64,000 nucleotides of DNA, from NCBI GenBank assembly GCA_965200805.1, contig OZ241384.1, forward strand, positions 2,790,001-2,854,000. Reading direction: 5' to 3'. The translations under genes and the position numbers were made by a program. The stretch is from MPNP01 sp026709725. Its GTDB lineage: Bacteria > Pseudomonadota > Alphaproteobacteria > Rhodobacterales > Rhodobacteraceae. This document shows, one piece after another, positions 17,569 through 24,658 of this stretch (position 1 is its first letter; each line of letters begins with the position of its first letter). Below the pieces are notes generated by a model. The model was not told where the DNA came from. It did no database searches and was given only the letters and a program-made list of their open reading frames with translations.

Positions 17569-18603
17569 ATGTACCGGCTTCAAAATATTATCGCGGTGTT
17601 TCTGGCCATGACCGCTGCGCTGTCAGTTGCTGCAGCCGCCGAAACACAGACGTTCAAACTTCATCATTTCCTGAGTGCCAAGGCACCGGCGCACACCAAG
17701 ATGCTGGAGCCATGGGCCCGTCAGGTTGAGGCGAACGCTGATGGCAAGGTCAAGATCGAGATCTTTCCCGCGATGTCACTCGGCGGCAGGCCGCCGGAGC
17801 TGATCTCGCAGGCCATGGATGGAGTCGTGGACATTGTCTGGACTGTCAATGGTTACACGCCCGGGCTGTTTCCGCGCACGGAGGTCTTCGAGCTGCCGAA
17901 TGTGTATTTGAATGATCCGCGTGCAGCCAACCTGGCCATGTATGATCTGTTCGAATCCGATCTCGCCGAGGAGTACAGGAATGTGGAAGTGATGTTCCTC
18001 CATGTTCACGCCGGTCAGGGCATCCAGATGCGGGACAAACTGGTCCGGACACCCGATGATTTTGACGGTCTGCGTATGCGAATTCCGACACGCACGGGCA
18101 GCTGGATCATCGAGGCCCTTGGTGCCGAACCGGTCCAGATGCCGGTCCCCGAACTTCCGACAGCCCTGCAGCAGGGCAATGTGGACGGTGCGTTCATCCC
18201 GTGGGAAATCATTGCCCCCCTGCAGATCCAGGCGCAGACCCAGTACCAGATTGAAGGCGTTGACATGGCCCGCTTTGGCACAACATCCTTCCAGGTCTCA
18301 ATGAACAAGGCACGCTGGGATGGTTTGCCGGACGATATCCAGCAGGCCTTCCGTGACGCGTCATCGCGCGAGTGGTGGGGGCAGGTTGGTGATATCTGGC
18401 GTGCCAGCGATGACTTTGGCATCAAACTTGCCGTTGAGGCCGGCAATGAGCATGTCGTGCTGTCGGCAGAGGAAACCGACGCGCTGTATACTGAGCTTGA
18501 TCCTGTTGTTGCACGCTGGATCGAAGAGGTTGAGGCGATCGGTATTGATGGAGCGGCACTTGTCAGCAAAGCCCGGGAGCGCATCAACGCCAACAGTCCT
18601 TGA
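17569..18603 (+). CDS. TRAP transporter solute-binding protein (DctP family)
   Basis: A 344-aa periplasmic binding protein of a tripartite ATP-independent transporter. The signal peptide is NIIAVFLAMTAALSVAAAA, cut before ETQTFKLHHF. The family signature is visible in LRMRIPTRTGSWIIEALGA followed by PVPELPTALQQGNVDGA, including the Arg that binds carboxylates in characterised members. ATG 17569 is chosen for the AAAGGAGG 5 bases upstream and the good signal peptide. The longer frame to 17467 is not supported. The substrate is probably an organic acid. Confidence 0.93.
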   Translation: MYRLQNIIAVFLAMTAALSVAAAAETQTFKLHHFLSAKAPAHTKMLEPWARQVEANADGKVKIEIFPAMSLGGRPPELISQAMDGVVDIVWTVNGYTPGLFPRTEVFELPNVYLNDPRAANLAMYDLFESDLAEEYRNVEVMFLHVHAGQGIQMRDKLVRTPDDFDGLRMRIPTRTGSWIIEALGAEPVQMPVPELPTALQQGNVDGAFIPWEIIAPLQIQAQTQYQIEGVDMARFGTTSFQVSMNKARWDGLPDDIQQAFRDASSREWWGQVGDIWRASDDFGIKLAVEAGNEHVVLSAEETDALYTELDPVVARWIEEVEAIGIDGAALVSKARERINANSP

Positions 18604-18627
18604 CGCTCTTGTCGTCAAAACAGACAC

Positions 18628-18658
18628 CGCATGGCAGACCGTTGGTGTCTGCCATGCG
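18628..18658 (+). promoter_or_regulatory. Hairpin covering the start of the TRAP small permease gene
   Basis: CGCATGGCAGAC and GTCTGCCATGCG form a perfect 12-bp stem with a 7-base loop, beginning 25 bases after the dctP stop. The ATG at 18654 of the next gene lies in the 3' arm, so the structure may both protect the dctP mRNA end and reduce initiation on the membrane subunit. Confidence 0.6.
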
Positions 18659-19145
18659 TTCAGTGATTGCGTATTGGGCAATCGGCGGCGGGATTGTCCT
18701 TGCGGCTGTTGTCCTTGTCAACGTCCTGAATGTTCTTGGAACAATCGCCTGGCGCTCATTTCCCGGTGACTATGAATTGACCGAGATGGGTGTCGCCATT
18801 GCGGCTTTCGCCTTCCTTCCGTACTGCCAGCTTACATCCGCCAACGTTACAGCCGATATCTTTACGGCACGCGCAGGTTTCCGCACCCGGACGCTCCTGG
18901 GTGTTCTTGGATCGCTGATTGCCTTTGCCTTTGCCGTTCTGCTGCTCTGGGCAATGTCGCAGGGCATGCTCAGCCGCAGAGCAACGGGCTATATGACCGC
19001 GATCCTGCAGATCCCGGTCTGGTACGCCTATGTTCCCATTCTTGTTTCCTGGGTCCTGCTGATTGCGGCCGCCCTCATAACCCTGTCCGAGCAGATCCAG
19101 TCACTTGTCTGTCGCAGACCCCGCACTGATGGAGAGGTCGGTTGA
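18654..19145 (+). CDS. TRAP transporter small permease (DctQ family)
   Basis: A ~163-aa membrane protein with four hydrophobic segments and the DctQ-type stretch WRSFPGDYELTEMGVAIAAFAFLPYCQ. ATG at 18654 is preferred. A TTG at 18600 and a GTG at 18645 are in frame but lack good ribosome sites. It overlaps the large permease (TGATG at 19143-19147). It bridges the binding protein and the DctM channel. Confidence 0.88.
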   Translation: MRSVIAYWAIGGGIVLAAVVLVNVLNVLGTIAWRSFPGDYELTEMGVAIAAFAFLPYCQLTSANVTADIFTARAGFRTRTLLGVLGSLIAFAFAVLLLWAMSQGMLSRRATGYMTAILQIPVWYAYVPILVSWVLLIAAALITLSEQIQSLVCRRPRTDGEVG

Positions 19146-20494
19146 TGGATCAAGCACTCCTTGGCGTGCTGGGCCTCCTCGGCCTGATTTTCCTGATCAT
19201 CATCCGGATCCCGATCGCCTATGCCATGATCATCGTCGGTGGTGTTGGCATCACCCTTGTCAATGGCCCGATACTTGTTCTCAACCAGTTGAAGACCCTG
19301 GCGTACGGCCAGTTTTCAATCTACAGCCTTTCGGTTGTCCCCGTGTTCATCCTGATGGGTTCGTTGGCGGCGGAGACCGGTCTCTCGCGGGCCCTGTTCC
19401 GTGCAGCCAACGCCTATCTTGGCCGGCTTCGAGGCGGAACCGCCATGGCTGCGGTCAGTGCCTGCGCAGGTTTCGGGGCTGTCTGCGGCTCATCACTTGC
19501 GACCGCAAGCACAATGGGCCGGATTGCCATTCCCGAATTGCAACGCTACCGCTACTCGGCCGCTCTGGCAACCGGCTCCGTTGCCGCCGGGGGTGTTCTG
19601 GGCATCCTGATTCCCCCCTCGGTTGTTCTTGTGATCTATGCAATTCTGGTTGAGGCCAATATTGTCACAATGTTCATGGCGGCACTCATCCCGGGTCTCA
19701 TCGCAGTTCTTTTCTTCATCCTCACCATTGCCCTCTACGTTCTGGTGTTTCCCGATGCCGGTCCCAAAGGCAAGCCGTCAGATCGGCGCGAACTTGTTGA
19801 CGCCACTCTTGGCATGCTGCCGGTTCTGCTGATCTTCACCCTGGTCCTGGGCGGCATTTATCTCGGCTATTACAATCCCACCCCGGCTGCATCCGTCGGT
19901 GTCTTTCTCGTCGCACTCTATGGCGTTGCAACCCGCAGCCTCAATTGGAATGCGGGTCTTCGCGCCCTCAAGGACACAGCGCGCACAACAGGGATGATCT
20001 ACCTCATTCTTCTCGGTGCCGAATTGATGAAGGTCTTCTTTGCCCGCATAGAAATGCCACAGAGAACAGCCCTTTGGATCATCGAGTCCGGGCTGACACC
20101 TCTCGCGGTCATGGCCCTCCTCCTGCTCGCCCTGATTGTGCTCGGATGCCTGATGGACAGCCTCTCGATGATCCTGCTTGTGATCCCGTTTTTCTGGCCG
20201 GTTCTCGTCGACATCAACGGCGGACTTTACCAGGCGGCTGAAGGGTCCGGCTTTGGCATGAGCACGAACGATCTCAAGATCTGGTTCGGCATTCTTGCCC
20301 TCATCGTGGTCGAACTCGGCCTCATCACCCCGCCGGTCGGTCTGAATGTCTTTGTCATATCCGCCATTGCCAGGGATGTCCCGATGCTCGAGACCTTCAA
20401 GGGGGTCATGCCTTTTTTTCTGGCTGAACTGGTCCGGGTGCTCCTGCTTTTTTCCATTCCCGCCATCACCCTGTGGCTGCCCACAGTGCTCTGA
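19145..20494 (+). CDS. TRAP transporter large permease (DctM family)
   Basis: A 449-aa polytopic membrane protein, the sodium- or proton-driven transport subunit. Typical motifs include PVFILMGSLAAETGLSRALF, SACAGFGAVCGSSLATAS, LIPPSVVLVIYAILVE and ITPPVGLNVFVI, with about 11-12 membrane segments. It completes the dctPQM-type operon. No two-component regulator is adjacent. Confidence 0.95.
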   Translation: MDQALLGVLGLLGLIFLIIIRIPIAYAMIIVGGVGITLVNGPILVLNQLKTLAYGQFSIYSLSVVPVFILMGSLAAETGLSRALFRAANAYLGRLRGGTAMAAVSACAGFGAVCGSSLATASTMGRIAIPELQRYRYSAALATGSVAAGGVLGILIPPSVVLVIYAILVEANIVTMFMAALIPGLIAVLFFILTIALYVLVFPDAGPKGKPSDRRELVDATLGMLPVLLIFTLVLGGIYLGYYNPTPAASVGVFLVALYGVATRSLNWNAGLRALKDTARTTGMIYLILLGAELMKVFFARIEMPQRTALWIIESGLTPLAVMALLLLALIVLGCLMDSLSMILLVIPFFWPVLVDINGGLYQAAEGSGFGMSTNDLKIWFGILALIVVELGLITPPVGLNVFVISAIARDVPMLETFKGVMPFFLAELVRVLLLFSIPAITLWLPTVL

Positions 20495-20805
20495 TCAGAC
20501 ATGCCAACCTGCATCTCCCGTGCAGAAAATGGCGCGGAGCGTGAAAACGGTCCCCTCCGCCGGGAGAGTCGGGCCGCCCATATGCACCGTGATCTATGTC
20601 CGGGCGCAACAGAAAGCCCGCAATCCTTCAAATCTGACACGGAAGATGAGCCGGTGATTTGCTCGATTCCGAAGAGAGCAACAACAGACCGCCGGGGGAA
20701 TCGGTCGTGAACTGAGGATCCGGTCCAGCCGTGGACAGGCATGGCGGCACAGGATCGGCCATAATCAGGGAATCATGAAATTCTTCCGCTCGGGCCGGTT
20801 TGGAC
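20495..20805. other. Intergenic stretch after the TRAP operon
   Basis: No gene is recognised. Short open frames have no motif or ribosome site. No rho-independent terminator with a T run was found after the dctM stop. Confidence 0.45.
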
Positions 20806-20843
20806 TTGATCCTGCGTGGCCAGGATAAATAATACGGTATTAT
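20806..20843 (+). promoter_or_regulatory. Promoter with overlapping operator-like palindrome for the phn operon
   Basis: A -35 TTGATC at 20806-20811 and a -10 ATAATA at 20829-20834 are separated by 17 bases. The -10 lies inside a perfect inverted repeat ATAATAC-G-GTATTAT at 20829-20843, ideally placed for a repressor such as a GntR-type regulator. The phnD-like start is 163 bases downstream. No regulator gene lies next to it. Confidence 0.6.
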
Positions 20844-21005
20844 GGCACGACAGAGAGCACCCGCACCTTCGGTCTTCATCCATTCGAATCGTGGAATCAA
20901 TCCGTTCAAATGAAGCATTGAGGAATGTCATGATCCATGGCAGTATTCGAGCCGGTTAGAAAAAGTCGGGTCCACCGTGCGACCCCTCCACTGAAAGGTC
21001 ATGAA

Positions 21006-21986
21006 ATGAGAACTATCCTGTTGAGGTTTATCGCCGTCTTCACAGCCATGGCGAGCCTTTGCATCGCTGGAATTCAGGTATCAGCGCAAGATTGTCCCCG
21101 CGGAGATCTTGATGAGCGCTACTGTGATGCCGACGGTGATCTGATTGCTGACATCCCCACGGATGAAAGCATGCTGATCGACCCCAATCCCCTTATCTTC
21201 GCCTACACTCCTGTCGAGGATCCTGCAGTCTATGCGACGGCCTGGTCAGATTTCCTGACGCATCTCGAAGCGGAAACAGGCAAGGATGTTGTGTTTTTCC
21301 CGGTGCAGTCGAATGCTGCACAGATTGAAGCGATGCGATCCGGCCGCCTTCATATCGCCGGCTTCAACACCGGCTCGAACCCGCTTGCCGTCAATTGTGC
21401 GGGGTTTCGACCATTCACCATCATGGCGGCAACGGACGGAAGTTTCGGCTATGAGATGGAGATCCTGACACATCCCGGCTCAGGCATTGAAACGGTTGAG
21501 GACATCCGGGGCGGGAAACTGGCATTTACATCTCCAACCTCGAACTCAGGTTTCAAGGCACCATCTGCGATTCTCAAGAGTGACTTCAATATGGTTGCCG
21601 AGGTTGACTTTGAGCCGTTGTTTTCCGGTAAGCATGATAATTCAATCCTTGGTGTTGCCAACCGGGACTACCCGGCCGCCTCAATCGCGAACTCGGTTCT
21701 TCATCGCATGATCAGCCGGGATGTTGTCCAGGAGGATCAGGTCATCTCGATCTACAGGTCACAGACATTTCCGACAACCGGCTACGGGGTTGTCTACAAT
21801 CTGAAACCGGAACTGCAGGACAAAATCCGCAATGCATTCTTCAGTTTTGACTGGGAAGGGACATCCCTGGAGGAGGAATTTTCCAAGTCCGATGAGGGCC
21901 AGTTTCTTGAAATGACCTACCAGGAATTCTGGGATGTTATCCGCAAGATCGATGCGGCCAACGGTGTCAGTTACGCATGTGAATAA
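21006..21986 (+). CDS. phnD: Phosphonate/phosphite-type ABC transporter substrate-binding protein
   Basis: A 326-aa PhnD-family periplasmic protein. The signal peptide covers residues 1-27 (FIAVFTAMASLCIAGIQVSA). Mature protein begins QDCPRGDLDERYCD and carries family features: LIFAYTPVEDP, VFFPVQSNAAQIEAMRSGRL, and the ligand loop FTSPTSNSGFKAPSAIL. ATG 21006 gives a clean signal peptide, whereas the extension to 20937 does not. It should bind phosphonate, phosphite or a related oxyanion. No C-P lyase or phosphite dehydrogenase genes are in the window. Confidence 0.92.
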   Translation: MRTILLRFIAVFTAMASLCIAGIQVSAQDCPRGDLDERYCDADGDLIADIPTDESMLIDPNPLIFAYTPVEDPAVYATAWSDFLTHLEAETGKDVVFFPVQSNAAQIEAMRSGRLHIAGFNTGSNPLAVNCAGFRPFTIMAATDGSFGYEMEILTHPGSGIETVEDIRGGKLAFTSPTSNSGFKAPSAILKSDFNMVAEVDFEPLFSGKHDNSILGVANRDYPAASIANSVLHRMISRDVVQEDQVISIYRSQTFPTTGYGVVYNLKPELQDKIRNAFFSFDWEGTSLEEEFSKSDEGQFLEMTYQEFWDVIRKIDAANGVSYACE

Positions 21987-22070
21987 TCCACCCGGTTGTG
22001 GTATCGGACGGCTCAATCCGGGCCGTCCCTGACAGGCCGGACTTCGGATCGGATCCTCCCGGGAGATTTC

Positions 22071-22856
22071 ATGCTTCGCTTGGAAACGCTGTCAAAGACC
22101 TACAAAACAGGTGATCAGGCGCTGAAAGCGATTGATCTTGAAGTGCCGGAGGGTCAGGTCATGGCATTGATCGGCCCCTCTGGAGCGGGGAAATCAACGC
22201 TGATCCGTTGCATCAACCGCCTCGTTGAACCGACCGACGGGCGTGTGACGCTTCGGGGTGAGGAGATCACCCGGTTGACGCCGCTCGGGTTGCGGCGTGC
22301 ACGCCGCCGCATGGGAATGATCTTTCAGGAATACGCGCTGATTGAACGGCTGACCGTCATGGAAAATGTCCTGTCAGGCAGGCTGGGCTATGTTGGATTC
22401 TGGCGCAGTTTCCTGCGCCGCTATCCTCAGCGGGATGTTGATACAGCCTTCCGTTTGCTTGATCGCGTCGACCTTCTGTCCATGGTTGACAAGCGTGCCG
22501 ATGAACTTTCCGGTGGGCAGCGCCAGCGTGTGGGCATCTGCCGGGCCCTGATCCAGGATCCTGATCTGCTGCTTGTTGACGAACCAACCGCGTCTCTTGA
22601 TCCGAAGACATCCCGTCAGATCATGCGGCTGATTTGCGAGCTGTGTGAGGAACGGCAACTGGCTGCGATCATCAACATTCACGATGTGGCACTGGCGCAG
22701 ATGTTTGTGCAGCGCGTTGTCGGGCTCCGGCAGGGACATATCGCATTTGATGGCCCGCCCGGATCCCTGACTCCCGATGTTCTGACGATGATCTATGGTG
22801 AGGAGGACTGGGAGCGCACAATCCGCCGTGTTGATGATGGGGGCGATGCCCGATGA
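22071..22856 (+). CDS. phnC: Phosphonate-type ABC transporter ATP-binding protein
   Basis: A 261-aa ATPase: Walker A GPSGAGKST, Q-loop MIFQEYALIERL, signature LSGGQRQRVGICRA, Walker B LLLVDEPTASLDP and H-loop NIHDVALAQ. ATG 22071 is chosen because the family N-terminus (MLRLETLSKTY) begins there and GGGAGA precedes it. The stop overlaps the phnE start as ATGA. It energises uptake through the two PhnE subunits. Confidence 0.94.
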   Translation: MLRLETLSKTYKTGDQALKAIDLEVPEGQVMALIGPSGAGKSTLIRCINRLVEPTDGRVTLRGEEITRLTPLGLRRARRRMGMIFQEYALIERLTVMENVLSGRLGYVGFWRSFLRRYPQRDVDTAFRLLDRVDLLSMVDKRADELSGGQRQRVGICRALIQDPDLLLVDEPTASLDPKTSRQIMRLICELCEERQLAAIINIHDVALAQMFVQRVVGLRQGHIAFDGPPGSLTPDVLTMIYGEEDWERTIRRVDDGGDAR

Positions 22857-23665
22857 GCGTGTCGCTTGAACATGTTCTCGGTCAGCGATGGAGGAAGCCA
22901 CCGCTGATCAGGCGGGCCTGGCTGCGACGGTCATTGCTGATCGGGTTTGCTGTCTATCTGGTCCTTGCTGTGGCGACGATCGAGGTCAACTGGGTCCGGG
23001 TTTACGAAGGCCTCGACCGCGGTCTTCTTTTCATTCTTGCCTTCGCAAGCCCGGATTTTGTGTCAAGATCAACCGATATCTGGGCCGGCATGGTCGAGAG
23101 CATTGTCATGACAGTTGCAGCATCTGTTGTCGGCATCGCGATTTCCATTCCGATCGGTCTTGGTGCCGCAAAAAACATTGCACCCCTCCCCATCTATCTG
23201 ATCTGTCGCGGTCTTGTTGCGATCAGCCGGGCATTGCAGGAGATCATCGTTGCAATCCTGCTGGTTGCAATCTTTGGCTTTGGTCCGCTTGCCGGCTTTC
23301 TGACACTGAGCTTCGCGACCATTGGTTTTCTGTCAAAACTGCTGGCGGAAGACATTGAAAGCATGGATCGGGTTCAGGCGGAAGCGGTCAGGGCGTCGGG
23401 GTCGAATTGGCTGCAATGGATCAACTACGGCATCCAGCCGCAGGTGATGCCCCGGCTTGTCGGTTTAAGCATGTATCGTGTCGATATCAATTTTCGGGAG
23501 AGCGCGATTCTGGGACTGGTGGGGGCTGGAGGAATTGGTGCCACACTGAATACGGCCTTTGACCGCTACGAATATGACACGGCGGCAGCAATCCTGATTC
23601 TGATCATCGTGATCGTGATGTGTCTTGAATACATCTCAGGAATGATTCGGGCCTGGGTTCAGTAG
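22853..23665 (+). CDS. phnE: Phosphonate-type ABC transporter permease 1
   Basis: A 270-aa inner-membrane permease with about six hydrophobic segments. The cytoplasmic coupling loop reads AEAVRASGSNWLQWINYGIQPQ and the conserved NFRESAILGLVGAGGIG follows. It overlaps phnC by 4 bases and the second permease by 1, so the two membrane subunits are translationally coupled and probably form a heterodimer. Confidence 0.92.
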   Translation: MSVSLEHVLGQRWRKPPLIRRAWLRRSLLIGFAVYLVLAVATIEVNWVRVYEGLDRGLLFILAFASPDFVSRSTDIWAGMVESIVMTVAASVVGIAISIPIGLGAAKNIAPLPIYLICRGLVAISRALQEIIVAILLVAIFGFGPLAGFLTLSFATIGFLSKLLAEDIESMDRVQAEAVRASGSNWLQWINYGIQPQVMPRLVGLSMYRVDINFRESAILGLVGAGGIGATLNTAFDRYEYDTAAAILILIIVIVMCLEYISGMIRAWVQ

Positions 23666-24480
23666 TGCCGGTCTCCGAAACAGCAGACACCAGGATCTGG
23701 CAACGTCGGACCCGGGCGGAATCCCTGTTTCACTGGGCAATGTGGCTGACCGGAACAGCGATCTTCGTCTATTGCTGGCAAAGGATATCCGAAGCCACGA
23801 CATGGTTCTTTGTGTGGGATGCGCCGCGCATCACTGCGGATATATGGACACGGGCAACACCACCACGATGGGAATACATAACCAGACTCGGCGCTCCCAT
23901 CTGGGATACGCTGAACATTGCAACCCTGGGGACGATCATCGCCATCTGCCTTGCGGTCCCGGTTGCCTTTCTGGCAGCACGCAACACAACGCCGTCAGTG
24001 CTGCTTGTTCGCCCGATTGCACTCCTTGTCATCGTGTCATCACGATCCATAAACTCGTTGATCTGGGCCCTGCTTCTTATCGCAATCATCGGCCCGGGCG
24101 TGCTGGCGGGTGTCCTGGCAATTGCGATCCGTTCGATCGGGTTTTGTGCCAAACTCCTTTATGAGGCCATCGAGGAGATCGACGAGAATCAGGTTGAGGC
24201 GATCAGGGCAACCGGGGCGAGATCGTGGCAGGTCATGACCTATGGAATCATTCCCCAGATTCTCCCGGCATTCGCCGGGATCACCGTCTTTCGCTGGGAC
24301 ATCAATATTCGTGAAAGCACCGTCCTCGGCCTTGTCGGCGCAGGGGGAATCGGGCTCCAGCTTCAGGCCTCACTGAATGTTCTTGCCTGGCCCCAGGTCA
24401 GCCTGATTCTGCTTGTCATCCTCGCAGCAGTCGTCGTCAGTGAATGGGTCTCGGCCAAGGTCAGGGGAGCAATCATCTAG
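23665..24480 (+). CDS. phnE: Phosphonate-type ABC transporter permease 2
   Basis: A 271-aa second PhnE subunit, starting at GTG 23665 within the previous stop codon. The coupling loop is VEAIRATGARSWQVMTYGIIPQ and the C-terminal motif is NIRESTVLGLVGAGGIG. Separate phnE1/phnE2 genes replace the single homodimeric PhnE of some species. It ends 113 bases before a strong terminator. Confidence 0.92.
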   Translation: MPVSETADTRIWQRRTRAESLFHWAMWLTGTAIFVYCWQRISEATTWFFVWDAPRITADIWTRATPPRWEYITRLGAPIWDTLNIATLGTIIAICLAVPVAFLAARNTTPSVLLVRPIALLVIVSSRSINSLIWALLLIAIIGPGVLAGVLAIAIRSIGFCAKLLYEAIEEIDENQVEAIRATGARSWQVMTYGIIPQILPAFAGITVFRWDINIRESTVLGLVGAGGIGLQLQASLNVLAWPQVSLILLVILAAVVVSEWVSAKVRGAII

Positions 24481-24592
24481 CCCATTGCACCCATGTTGCA
24501 ATAACCCCGACCTCAAGAATCATGGTGACGGGAAATCGCTTCAGTGTCCTGCTCGCCTCCATTATCAGACTCGGAAAACCGGGTTATGTCCA

Positions 24593-24633
24593 AAAGATAA
24601 CCATGGGCTTGACACAAGCCCATGGTTATCTTT
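24593..24633. terminator. Bidirectional rho-independent terminator between phn operon and CRISPR array
   Basis: AAAGATAACCATGGGCTT, loop GACAC, and its exact complement AAGCCCATGGTTATCTTT form an 18-bp perfect stem flanked by A on one side and T on the other. It can stop phn transcripts from the left and CRISPR transcripts arriving on the minus strand from the right. Confidence 0.8.
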
Positions 24634-24658
24634 CAATCATATCCCCCATACCGACGGG

